The notes below the pieces were generated by a model. That model did no database searches. It saw only the letters and a program-made list of their open reading frames with translations, and was not told where the DNA came from. The position numbers and the translations under genes were made by a program. Below are positions 53,307 through 61,299 of a stretch of DNA of 64,000 nucleotides, piece after piece. Origin of the DNA: Aliivibrio salmonicida LFI1238 (GTDB taxonomy: Bacteria > Pseudomonadota > Gammaproteobacteria > Enterobacterales > Vibrionaceae); NCBI RefSeq assembly GCF_000196495.1, contig NC_011313.1:558001-622000 (forward strand), written 5' to 3'. Numbering within the stretch: position 1 is the stretch's first letter; every line of letters begins with the position of its first letter.

Positions 53307-53862
53307 GAACTCTAAGATTGCAGTTTTTTGGCTCAGTTCAGCGATTGAGCCGTTAGTTTTTTAGTCGTGAAAGTAGGGTGGATTTCCTCTTTCTTTGTTG
53401 CCTTTTAATATTCGTTTTATCAGGTTCGGCATTGAACTATTATTGCCCCAAGTTCAGGCGTTTCAGCGGTTAATTTACGCTTCAATTGTTCTTTGGCTAT
53501 GCCTCATTTTATCTTGTATCAGTGTTTTGCTCGCAGCATTTTCAATCCAAATTGTGGTAAGGATATTTGGTTTATCAGCTCAAAACTGGCTGAAACCAAA
53601 TCGTACAAATGGTGTAAGAAAAAGGGATTGTTTCGTTTCACAGTTATTGCCGTTGAAATGATATTTTGCTCGCTGAATTGAGCCAGTCTAATTAAACTCA
53701 ATTTACAGTAAATCTTGGTAAATCAATTCTTTACCAGTTAAAGCGAAGCGTTGAAAAAGATCGTGTAACAAAGCAATCAACACGATGCTATTTACATTCG
53801 GCATTCGCGGTTTAGAGTATAATTGGTTTGGTAATTAAGGCGTTCGCACGTGTTATTGCGGC
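53300..53862 (+). other. cassette 21: ORF-less cassette (type A)
   Basis: 563-bp copy of the common module. It carries an 88-codon frame with a hydrophobic segment near 53395; this frame is open here and in cassettes 4 and 13 but closed in cassettes 2, 19 and 24. Confidence 0.65.
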
Positions 53863-53869
53863 GTTAAAT
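53763..53869 (+). repeat. attC 21 (class d)
   Basis: Short site of 107 bp directly joined to the second transposase cassette. Confidence 0.85.
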
Positions 53870-55402
53870 CTGCCGAGCAAGCTCGAAGAGTGCGCTGCCT
53901 CGTAATTATCCCTCTTAAACATCTCCTTCATGGTTAGATTTACTGTATGAGTAAACATACAGTTCAAACCTTTTTACAAAAAAGGTTTGAATCATATTCG
54001 AAGAACCATCGACTCCCTTTATATCAACTTAAGGGGATCAGTCGGCTTTCATCTTGTCGAACTTCATCGATGGGAGGTCATGCGCTGTATTGTGATAATG
54101 GTCATCTCAATGGCTATTGGTACAACAGCTGCGGGCATCGAAGTTGCCCACAATGTGGTGCTCTTAAAAGAGAGCAATGGCTTAAGAAAGTTGATTCGTT
54201 TATTTTAGATACTTCTCATCATCATTGGGTATTTACTCTTCCGCATGAGTTACATGAAATATGGCGATATAACAGAGCATTATGTCAGCAAACACTGTTT
54301 GACTCTGTACGTAAAACGATTCAGATATTAAGCGCGGATGAGCGATTTCTAGGTGCTAAGGTTGGGTGTGTTTTGGCTCTACATACCTGGGCTCGAAATC
54401 TAACTTTTCATCCTCATCTTCATTGCTTAATTACTCATGGTGGATTGAGTGATGACGGTTGGGTTGAACCAAAGAAAAGTATTCTATTTCCTGCCAGAGT
54501 TATGATGAAGCTGTTTCGCGGTAAGTTCATTGCAGCGCTACGCGCAGCAATGAATAAAGGAGAGTTAAATTATCCTGACACGCTTTCAAAACAAGATGTT
54601 CTAAATCTTTTTAATAAATGGGGTGTTTTGGACTGGGTTGTTCATTGTGCAAAACCGTACTCACATGGTGCTGGCGTTGTTAAATATTTAGCGCGATATG
54701 TTCGTGGCGGAGCCATAAAAAACAGTCAAATTATGCACGTGTCGAACAAGGAAGTGCGAGTTAAGTACAAATCTCATCAAACAAAGAAAACAGAAATGAT
54801 TAGGCTAGAGCCTAATCATTTTATTGAGCGTATATTAAGTCATATAGCGATACCAAAAAAGCAGCAATACCACTTTGTTGGTTTGTATCATAATCGATGT
54901 CGAGAGAGGCTGAATAAAGCTCGACAGTATCTTGGCCAAGAGCGGATAAAGGACATTAGTCCTTTATTATGGCGAGAATACGCGGAAAGCAAAGAGCAGG
55001 TACCATGTTGTGATGAATGTGGAGGCAAGGTTACGGTATTGGCTCGATTCAAAGTGATAAACGGTGAATTTATTTTTTCATTGAAAATGTGATAAGGATT
55101 ATTCTATTTCGTGTAGAAAGCTTGCTGCTGCAAGCGGTTCCAGTTATCGTGTGGTAGTTGGTTTATTTACTTGAAATAAATAGATATTTAGATAAGTGAA
55201 ATGAGTATTTCCCTTGTTTTAGCATATAGAAATCACAAAGACATCGGCGCAGGCTTGCTCGTCAAATTTAACAGCTGCTGTAACCGAGTCACTAGTGGCA
55301 AATTTAACAATCGAATCAATGCGATGCTTATAACATTCGGCGTTTGTGGTTTAAAGTGTATTTAGTGCTATTAATCCGTCGTTTACACGCATTATTCTAG
55401 GC
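53863..55402 (+). mobile_element. cassette 22: intact IS91-type transposase cassette (copy 2)
   Basis: A 1,540-bp cassette with the same start (GTTAAATCTGCCGAGCAAGC) and end as cassette 1 (36770-38309). The offset is a constant 17,093 bp throughout, so the two are the same length. It is bounded by normal recombination points rather than by IS91 ends, so it can move as a cassette. Confidence 0.85.
53947..55092 (+). CDS. cassette 22: IS91-family HUH transposase
   Basis: This 381-residue rolling-circle transposase is intact. The N-terminal zinc-binding part has CDNGH and SCGHRSCPQCG. The HUH site is HPHLHCLITHGGL (His155, His157, His159). The catalytic tyrosines are the pair in VVKYLARYV (Tyr247, Tyr251). 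Family members nick one DNA strand and move by rolling circle. Unlike the copy in cassette 1, codon 107 is CGA. Confidence 0.92.
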   Translation: MSKHTVQTFLQKRFESYSKNHRLPLYQLKGISRLSSCRTSSMGGHALYCDNGHLNGYWYNSCGHRSCPQCGALKREQWLKKVDSFILDTSHHHWVFTLPHELHEIWRYNRALCQQTLFDSVRKTIQILSADERFLGAKVGCVLALHTWARNLTFHPHLHCLITHGGLSDDGWVEPKKSILFPARVMMKLFRGKFIAALRAAMNKGELNYPDTLSKQDVLNLFNKWGVLDWVVHCAKPYSHGAGVVKYLARYVRGGAIKNSQIMHVSNKEVRVKYKSHQTKKTEMIRLEPNHFIERILSHIAIPKKQQYHFVGLYHNRCRERLNKARQYLGQERIKDISPLLWREYAESKEQVPCCDECGGKVTVLARFKVINGEFIFSLKM

Positions 55403-55409
55403 GTTACAT
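55302..55409 (+). repeat. attC 22 (class e)
   Basis: Identical to attC 1 up to the recombination point, which reads GTTACAT here against GTTACAC there. Confidence 0.8.
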
Positions 55410-55474
55410 GCTAAAGTTGTCTCTTTTGAGATACGGTGCTATAGTTTAACCAGATTTGATAATTAGAGGTTGCT

Positions 55475-55732
55475 ATGCCAGAGATAGATGCATTGCTTGG
55501 GCTTTCATTTTGTCTGTATTTTTTCGATAACAAGCAGCATAAATTGCCTCATATTCATGTCAAATATGGTAGCTATGAGCTAATTATAGCAATTGAAACA
55601 GGTGAGTGCTTAGAGGGTTATTTACCAAATAAGCAACGAAAACGAGCAGAAGCTCACATTGAAAGCAATCGAGTAAAATTGATGGCAATGTGGAAACAAG
55701 CAGTTGCTGGTATTAATCCGGGTAAATTATAG
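55475..55732 (+). CDS. cassette 23: DUF4160 protein
   Basis: This 85-residue DUF4160 protein has LSFCLYFFDNKQHKLPHIHV, the family's conserved core with PHIHV(R/K)Y. It is followed by a DUF2442 gene 7 bases downstream. DUF4160/DUF2442 pairs are common on mobile DNA and have been suggested to be toxin-antitoxin-like, but I know of no firm biochemical proof. Confidence 0.8.
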   Translation: MPEIDALLGLSFCLYFFDNKQHKLPHIHVKYGSYELIIAIETGECLEGYLPNKQRKRAEAHIESNRVKLMAMWKQAVAGINPGKL

Positions 55733-55739
55733 GTGACGT

Positions 55740-56264
55740 ATGTTGAAAGTAATTGATGTTGATTTGGTAGCTAATTTTACACTTGAGCTTACTTTTAGTG
55801 ACGGTTATACCGGTGAAGCAAACTTAACTGAGTATTTCCAAAAAGAAGCATTTAGCCATGTGGCTAATTTTCAAAAGTTTGCATTAACGGCTGACGGCTC
55901 TCTTGATTGGAGTGGTGCTGAATTATCTGCTGCAACGTTAAAAGAAATCACGGTTGGTAGTTATACTGAATCTGATTTAACGCCTTTTGACGTTAAAGAA
56001 ATGGAAATGGTAATCAAGCAGGCTTCATGGGATTCAATGCAAGAAGGTCGAGCTGACATTTTGCAAGCGGCCATTCGTTCTTATGTTGAACAATTTGGCC
56101 ACAGTGTTGTAATTGAGCGTGCAGGAATTAAAAGTAGAACGAGTGCTTATCGTTCATTAAAACCTGAAACGACACCAAGTTTTGGTACTTTGGTTCAATT
56201 AGGGCATGCAGTAATTGAGTTGGCTAAAGATAGAGTATCTGCTCATTCTTTGAGTCGCATGTAA
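55740..56264 (+). CDS. cassette 23: DUF2442 protein with a C-terminal HTH-like region
   Basis: This 174-residue protein has an N-terminal DUF2442 region (DLVANFTLELTFSDGYTGEA, later LDWSGAELSAATLKEI). Its C-terminal helical region (VVIERAGIKSRTSAYRSLKP) resembles a helix-turn-helix, so it may be the regulatory partner of the DUF4160 gene. Its stop codon is the attC TAA. Confidence 0.75.
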   Translation: MLKVIDVDLVANFTLELTFSDGYTGEANLTEYFQKEAFSHVANFQKFALTADGSLDWSGAELSAATLKEITVGSYTESDLTPFDVKEMEMVIKQASWDSMQEGRADILQAAIRSYVEQFGHSVVIERAGIKSRTSAYRSLKPETTPSFGTLVQLGHAVIELAKDRVSAHSLSRM

Positions 56265-56384
56265 CAAATGCATCAACACGATTTACTACACTCGGCAATC
56301 TCAGTTTGCCGAGTGTTTCTCGTTTTAAGGCGTCAATATTAAGTATAATTGCATAGTAGTAAACGTGTTATGCAGGCGTTGTGC
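56259..56384 (+). repeat. attC 23 (class b)
   Basis: Its TAA (56262-56264) stops the DUF2442 gene. The site closely matches attC 5. Confidence 0.88.
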
Positions 56385-56934
56385 GTACTGAGTCCGAAAT
56401 TTTTTCACGGTTCATCAATAGAATCTCAGTTTTCGTAGTTTCGGCTTAGTAAGCGTGAATTTCTTCTTTGTTGCCTTTTAGTTTTCATTTCATCAGGTTC
56501 GGCATTGAACTATTATTGCCCCAAGTTCAGGCGTTTCAGCGGCTAATTTACGCTTCAATTGTTCTTTGGTTATGCCTCATTTTATCCTGAATCAGTGTTT
56601 TGCTCGCAGTATTTTCAATCCCAATTGTGGTTTGGATGTTTGGTTTATTAGCTCCAAACTTGTTGAAACCAAGTCGTACAAATGGTGTAAGAAAAAGGGA
56701 TTGTTTCGTTTCACAGTTATTGCCGTTGATTAGATATTTTGCTCGCTTAATTGAGCCAGTCTAATTAAACTTAGTTTATAGTAAATCTTGGTAAATCAGT
56801 TCTTTACCAATTAAAGCGAAGCGTTGACAAAGATCGTGTAACAAAGCAATCAACACGATGCTATTACACTCGGCATTCGCGGTTTAGAGTATAATTGGTT
56901 TGGTAAGTCAGTCTTTCGCACGTGTTATTGCGGC
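56378..56934 (+). other. cassette 24: ORF-less cassette (B/A hybrid)
   Basis: Opens like type B (gtgcgtactgagtccg), then follows type A. The conserved hairpin reads tagc opposite gttg, so two base pairs have become wobble pairs while the stem is preserved. A stop codon (tga) interrupts the hydrophobic frame of other copies. Confidence 0.65.
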
Positions 56935-56941
56935 GTTAATC
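56836..56941 (+). repeat. attC 24 (class d)
   Basis: Short site of 106 bp ending cacgtgttattgcggcgtt. Confidence 0.85.
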
Positions 56942-56956
56942 GTACAAGGAGGTACA

Positions 56957-57361
56957 ATGTATAAATTACGAAAACTGGAAGGTGAGCAAGATTGGCTAGA
57001 TGTGGATGGAGTTAAGATTTATACCATTTCAGCAAATGAAGAACCAATCAATATGGTCGCTTTTCATCAACGACTAACAGAGGTTAAATCTGAAATAACT
57101 CTCGAATGGGATCAAACGGCTGCGTTCGTTATTTTTCATAATGGTGCAAGTTGTAAGTATTTGGTTTTAGCTTGTTGGGGTAATGATAATGAATTATTTA
57201 CATCAGTATCAGTTCAAGTTAATGGGGTTTGGGTTGTAGATCCAACTAAATATTCGTTTTGTCTTTATGATATTGAAGTCATGTGGAAGGAACGTAATAT
57301 CTACATAGAAACAATAGATTGTGAAAGTCCGTCATTGGTTAAGTATCGCACTAGCCGTTAG
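56957..57361 (+). CDS. cassette 25: hypothetical cassette protein
   Basis: A perfect ribosome binding site AAGGAGG lies 7 bases before the ATG at 56957. The 134-residue product begins MYKLRKLEGEQDWLDVDGVK and has many aromatic residues; no signal peptide, membrane helix or known motif is visible. It is the last cassette and its attC is truncated by the IS3 element. Confidence 0.7.
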   Translation: MYKLRKLEGEQDWLDVDGVKIYTISANEEPINMVAFHQRLTEVKSEITLEWDQTAAFVIFHNGASCKYLVLACWGNDNELFTSVSVQVNGVWVVDPTKYSFCLYDIEVMWKERNIYIETIDCESPSLVKYRTSR

Positions 57362-57367
57362 ATGTAC

Positions 57368-57454
57368 GTTTAACAAATGCATCAACACGATTTACTACAC
57401 TCGGCAATCTCAGTTTGCCGGGTGTTTCTCGTTTTAAGGCGTCAATTTTAAGTA
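57368..57454 (+). repeat. attC 25 (class b), truncated by IS3
   Basis: The first 87 bases are a normal class b attC. The site stops at 57454, where the IS3 left repeat begins. The distal half does not occur on the other side of the element. Confidence 0.85.
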
Positions 57455-57527
57455 TGTAGTGGCATAGTGAATTTGGCCACCTAGTTAGAGATGTTATAAT
57501 CATCTCAGAATTAATTAGGTGTACATA

Positions 57528-57839
57528 ATGACAAAACGTCCAAGAAAGAACTATAGCGCGTCATACAAGTTAGAAGCAGCTCAGTTAGTCACCGAGCAAG
57601 GTTACTCAATTACTGAAGCTTCTCAAGCTATGAACGTAAGTAAATCAGCGATGACTAATTGGGTTCAACAGCTAAAAAGTGAATTAAGCGGAGTGATGCC
57701 AACGGCATCACTTATAACTCCCGAGCAAATAGAAATTCGTGAGTTAAAGAAAAAACTTGCTCGTCTTGAGGAGCATAATGAAATACTAAAAAAGGCTACG
57801 GCTCTGTTGATGTCAGACTCACTGAACAATTCGCATTAA
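57528..57839 (+). CDS. IS3 OrfA (helix-turn-helix protein)
   Basis: This 103-residue protein has an HTH (ASYKLEAAQLVTEQGYSITE) and a leucine-zipper-like helix (IRELKKKLARLEEHNEILKK). The ATG at 57528 is preferred over a GTG three codons earlier. The heptamer A AAA AAG at 57788-57794 lies in the right phase for -1 slippage, which would fuse OrfA to OrfB as in other IS3 elements. Confidence 0.9.
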   Translation: MTKRPRKNYSASYKLEAAQLVTEQGYSITEASQAMNVSKSAMTNWVQQLKSELSGVMPTASLITPEQIEIRELKKKLARLEEHNEILKKATALLMSDSLNNSH

Positions 57840-57841
57840 TA

Positions 57842-58672
57842 GATAAACTCAGACAGAGCCACAGCATAAGTATTCTTTGTGAAACTTTTGGTATACATCG
57901 GAGTAGCTATAAGTATTGGAAGGCAAAACCAAGAAACATAGACCGTGAATTCTTAGACTTATGCTCGGAAGTTAAAGAGGTATATCGCTGTAGTAATGGT
58001 TCTGCAGGGGCGAGAAGTATAGCTAAAATGGTATCCCAGAGAGGGATGCCACTTAGTCGCTACCGTGCAACTAAGTTAATGAAATTACTCAACTTAGTAA
58101 GTACGCAAATACCGAAGCATAGCTATAAGAAAGCAAACCATGAAAGTATTATTGCTCCTAATTTATTGAAACGACAATTTGATGTTAAACAACCAAATAA
58201 AATTTGGTGCGGAGATGTGACTTACATTTGGATAGGTACAAGATGGGCTTATTTGGCTGTTGTTATTGACCTATTTTCACGAAAACCGATTGGTTGGCCA
58301 TTATCACTTTCCCCAGATAGTAACCTTACAAGCAATGCGCTTTCAATGGCTTATGAGTTACGAGGAAAGCCATTAAATGTCATGTACCATAGCGATCAAG
58401 GCTGTCACTATACCAGTTTAAAATTCAAGCAGAAATTGTGGCAATATCAAATAATTCAGAGCATGAGTCGTCGTGGGAATTGTTGGGATAATAGCCCAAT
58501 GGAAAGGTTTTTTAGAAGTTTAAAAAGTGAATGGGTTCCTAAGAATGGATATAAAAGTTTTGCTGAAGCAAAACATTCAATAACTAAATATATCATAGGT
58601 TATTTCAGCAGTACTAGGCCTCATCAGCACAATGATGGATTACCACCTAACCTTGCAGAGCAACAGTATTAG
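57842..58672 (+). CDS. IS3 OrfB (DDE transposase, made by -1 frameshift)
   Basis: The -1 frame is open from the slippery site through to 58672. It carries an N-terminal HTH_21-like part (GIHRSSYKYWKAKPRN) and the DDE core: CGDVTYIW, YHSDQGCHYTS, and NSPMERFFRSLKSEW. An ATG at 58028 lies well inside the coding frame and is not the real start. The catalytic residues are all present. Confidence 0.92.
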   Translation, partial: DKLRQSHSISILCETFGIHRSSYKYWKAKPRNIDREFLDLCSEVKEVYRCSNGSAGARSIAKMVSQRGMPLSRYRATKLMKLLNLVSTQIPKHSYKKANHESIIAPNLLKRQFDVKQPNKIWCGDVTYIWIGTRWAYLAVVIDLFSRKPIGWPLSLSPDSNLTSNALSMAYELRGKPLNVMYHSDQGCHYTSLKFKQKLWQYQIIQSMSRRGNCWDNSPMERFFRSLKSEWVPKNGYKSFAEAKHSITKYIIGYFSSTRPHQHNDGLPPNLAEQQY

Positions 58673-58713
58673 TTAGAATATAAATCGGTGGCCAGTTTTA
58701 CTTGACCACTACA

Positions 58714-58977
58714 AAAGACTACAGAGACTACCTAAGAACATTGAAAATAACGCAAAGTATGAGTCGTCGTGGGAATTGTTTAGACAATGCTGTAATGGAA
58801 CGATTCTTTAGATCATTAAAAAGTGAGCATCTTAATTTACTGCTCTTTTTTAATCATGAGTCCGTGATTAGTGAAGTGGTAAATTATATTACCTTTTACA
58901 ATTACAAACGTAGCCATAGTGGGTTGGATTATTTAACTCCGCATGGAAAGTATATAGAATTTGAAAAAGCGGCTTAA
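58714..58977 (+). pseudogene. fragment of a second IS3-family transposase
   Basis: Only the last 90 or so residues remain (DYRDYLRTLKITQSMSRRGN, then CLDNAVMERFFRSLKSE and YNYKRSHSGLDYLTP). The glutamate of the DDE core is present, but both aspartates and the 5' half are lost. It abuts the intact IS3 element directly, so one element probably moved into or recombined with the other. Confidence 0.88.
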
Positions 58978-59150
58978 AAAGTCTCCAGTAAAGCAGGGCC
59001 ATTACCTATAGGAATGAAAGCGTATTGGTTGAGTTCCTACCAAAGAGCTAAGTGGATGAAATATAAGAGCACGATTTATTACAACATATCTTGAGCGTTA
59101 GGTCTATATTGTCTACAATAGCGCACTTTTATTGACTACAGGTCACGAAC

Positions 59151-59399
59151 ATGAACGACGCTAAATCGCAACCAGCTTTACCAGATCACCTTTCGGGCAA
59201 TCCTCGTAGCCCACATCATGTGGCAGAATGCTTTGAACATCACATTGGTATTAAACTTAATGACAAAGAGCGTACTGATGTTGAAGAGTATTGCATTAGT
59301 GAAGGTTGGGTAAAAATCCCATCACCTAAAGCATTGGATCGTCGTGGTCAACCTCTTATGATCACATTGAAAGGTAAAGTTGAAGCTTTTTATAAATAA
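59151..59399 (+). CDS. DUF3297 family protein
   Basis: This 82-residue protein has the DUF3297 features LPDHLSGNPRSPHHVAECFE, then GIKLNDKERTDVEEYCISEG and KALDRRGQPLMITLKGKVEA. The family is short, conserved in proteobacteria and of unknown function. It lies between the IS3 remains and the helicase gene and is probably a core gene. Confidence 0.85.
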   Translation: MNDAKSQPALPDHLSGNPRSPHHVAECFEHHIGIKLNDKERTDVEEYCISEGWVKIPSPKALDRRGQPLMITLKGKVEAFYK

Positions 59400-59486
59400 G
59401 AACAAATGATAGTAAGCGAGGATCTCATCCCGCTAAGTTGTCGTAATAGTTAAGTGGTTATTTATTACCCACGTAGACTTATTTTT

Positions 59487-59518
59487 AAAAAGGGCCTAAA
59501 GAAATTTAGGTCCTTTTG
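59487..59518 (+). terminator. terminator after the DUF3297 gene
   Basis: A stem of aaaagggcctaaa with tttaggtcctttt, one G-T pair and loop gaaa, is followed by T-rich DNA. Confidence 0.85.
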
Positions 59519-59671
59519 TTTGTCCTACGTTTAGTATTTTGGTGCAGATTAAGCGTGATTTATACGGTGTAGGTGGTATTACGGGGGCGTTTGAGATATT
59601 TAATTAACTGAATCGGGCATAAATAGGCTAAAATGGCTGGCTATTATCTTAGCTTTGAGCCCTTTATATTA

Positions 59672-60961
59672 ATGACCACTATCACAACGCCTGCCAACTT
59701 TACAGAACTTGGCCTTATTACACCTTTGTTAGCTCGATTAACTGAGCTGGAATATCAACAGCCAACGCCAATTCAAGCGCAAGCTATTCCAAGTGTATTG
59801 GCTGGGCGTGACTTAATTGCAGGGGCAAATACAGGTTCAGGTAAAACAGCAACGTTCGCACTGCCTATATTACAGCAGTTGCATGAAGATAAGCCTTTTA
59901 GCACTAAAAGTGGGAAAGGTAACTATGTTACTGGATTGATTTTAGTTCCGACTCGTGAATTGGCAAAACAAGTTGCTGACAGTATTAAATCTTATGCTGT
60001 GCATTTTAACGGTGCAATTAAAACCGTTGCTGTTTTTGGTGGCGTATCTGCAAATACTCAAATGCTGGCTTTACGTGGCGGCACTGATATTTTAGTAGCC
60101 ACACCGGGTCGATTACTCGATCTTATTTCAAGTAATGCTATTAAGCTTGATAAAGTCAAAACATTAGTGCTTGATGAAGCCGATCGAATGTTAAGCCTTG
60201 GCTTTACTGAAGAGCTATCAGCGTTATTGGATTTATTACCAAAGCAAAAGCAGACGTTATTGTTTTCAGCGACTTTTCCTGAACAAGTACAAACATTAAC
60301 TCAAGAACTGCTTAACGATCCTATTGAAATTCAAGTGCAAAGCGCAGATGCAAGTACTTTGGTACAGCGTGTTTTTACCGTTAATAAAGGTGAAAAAACC
60401 GCATTGCTAGCGCATTTGATCAAACAAAACGAATGGCGACAAGCACTTATCTTCGTTAATGCGAAAAATAGTTGTGAGCATTTAGCGGATAAACTGTCTA
60501 AACGTGGAATTACCGCTGAAGTATTTCATGGTGATAAAGGCCAAGGTGCGCGTACTCGTATACTTGAAGCATTTAAATTGGGTGAGATTGAAGTTTTAAT
60601 TGCGACAAATATTGCTGCTCGTGGTTTAGATATCGAAAAACTACCGGTTGTTATTAATTTTGATTTGCCAAGAAGTCCATCAGATTATATGCACCGTATT
60701 GGTCGAAGTGGTCGTGCTGGGGAAGTTGGTTTAGCATTATCACTTATCGATCATGAAGATTACCATCACTTTAAAATCATCGAGAAGAAGAACAAAATTC
60801 GACTAGAACGTGAAGAAGTTGAAGGTTTTGAAGTCGATGAAGCAGTAAGTGATTCTTTATCAGACGTAGAAAAGCCGATGGCAAAACCTGAAGGCACTGG
60901 TAAGAAAAAACGTAAAAATAGAGCATCAGCAGATGAAGATGTTTGGTTGAGAAATTACTAA
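59672..60961 (+). CDS. DEAD-box RNA helicase (RhlE-like)
   Basis: This ATP-dependent RNA helicase unwinds short RNA duplexes. The motifs in order are FTELGLITPLLARLTELEY with QPTPIQAQAIP (Q motif), GANTGSGKTATFALP (I), PTRELAKQV (Ia), VLDEADRML (II, DEAD), FSATFPEQV (III), IFVNAKNSC (IV), ATNIAARGLDIEKLP (V) and HRIGRSGRAGEVG (VI). A basic C-terminal tail (TGKKKRKNRASAD) may bind RNA. The start at 59672 is chosen from the usual family N terminus; the ATG at 59633 adds 13 residues and cannot be excluded. Confidence 0.93.
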   Translation: MTTITTPANFTELGLITPLLARLTELEYQQPTPIQAQAIPSVLAGRDLIAGANTGSGKTATFALPILQQLHEDKPFSTKSGKGNYVTGLILVPTRELAKQVADSIKSYAVHFNGAIKTVAVFGGVSANTQMLALRGGTDILVATPGRLLDLISSNAIKLDKVKTLVLDEADRMLSLGFTEELSALLDLLPKQKQTLLFSATFPEQVQTLTQELLNDPIEIQVQSADASTLVQRVFTVNKGEKTALLAHLIKQNEWRQALIFVNAKNSCEHLADKLSKRGITAEVFHGDKGQGARTRILEAFKLGEIEVLIATNIAARGLDIEKLPVVINFDLPRSPSDYMHRIGRSGRAGEVGLALSLIDHEDYHHFKIIEKKNKIRLEREEVEGFEVDEAVSDSLSDVEKPMAKPEGTGKKKRKNRASADEDVWLRNY

Positions 60962-61299
60962 TCTAAAAAAGATAACATGATTATGAGCCCTTAGTTAAGC
61001 GCATAATTCTACTAACACTATAATTTATTACACTCGGTATTCTTTGCTTACCGAGTGTTTTTTGTTTTAAGGCGTAAATTTACTATTAATGCAATTAACT
61101 GAATACTCTATTTATTAGTAGAAAAATCACTAAGAATAAAAACCTGATAAGCAGTTATTCTATAATTATGTAATTGATTTAGTAAGAATAAACAGATGTT
61201 TATTGGAATTGGTGTAAATAGATGTGCATGATAAGAAAGGGTTATGCTGCGACTATATTACCAATGTAAACTATGATTTTTAGTCTCAGAGGTTGAGCG
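60962..61299. other. intergenic region with attC-like remnant
   Basis: This 338-bp gap contains the helicase terminator. From about 61010 to 61100 it also contains a sequence strongly resembling the left and central part of class b attC sites (aacactataatttattacac, then cactcggta hairpin and tttgttttaaggcgtaaat). No gene is seen. Confidence 0.6.
61029..61067 (+). terminator. helicase terminator, similar to class b attC hairpins
   Basis: A stem of cactcggta (61031-61039) with taccgagtg (61049-61057) is followed by a run of T. The same hairpin architecture occurs in attC 5, 10, 17, 20 and 23. Confidence 0.85.

Larger units (their letters stand above)
36770..57454 (+). other. chromosomal integron cassette array, 25 cassettes
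   Basis: Twenty-five cassettes, each opening with GTT and closing with an attC, run without interruption. The attC sites all face the same way and fall into five classes. Class a carries cattctaggtttctttgag. Class b has a central hairpin cactcggcaa/ttgccgagtg followed by T-rich DNA. Class c carries tttagtttcagtgattaagg. Class d is about 106 bp and carries a gcggtttagagtataattgg-like core. Class e belongs to the transposase cassettes. The array starts at attI and is cut at its far end by an IS3 element. Confidence 0.95.
57455..58713 (+). mobile_element. IS3-family insertion sequence
   Basis: A 1,259-bp element has imperfect 27-base inverted repeats: TGTAGTGGCATAGTGAATTT at 57455, and ggtggccagttttacttgac leading to ccactaca at 58713. 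It contains orfA and orfB joined by a frameshift. The flanking bases do not form a target duplication, which points to a deletion beside the element. Confidence 0.92.

Noticed and set aside
38209..57454. CRISPR array
   Set aside because: The repeats are 106-127 bp attC sites with internal palindromes. They are spaced by whole genes of very different length, and no cas gene is present.
58028..58100. ATG at 58028 as the start of IS3 orfB
   Set aside because: The -1 frame is open with conserved residues from the slippery site at 57788, so the protein is made by frameshift and the ATG is internal.
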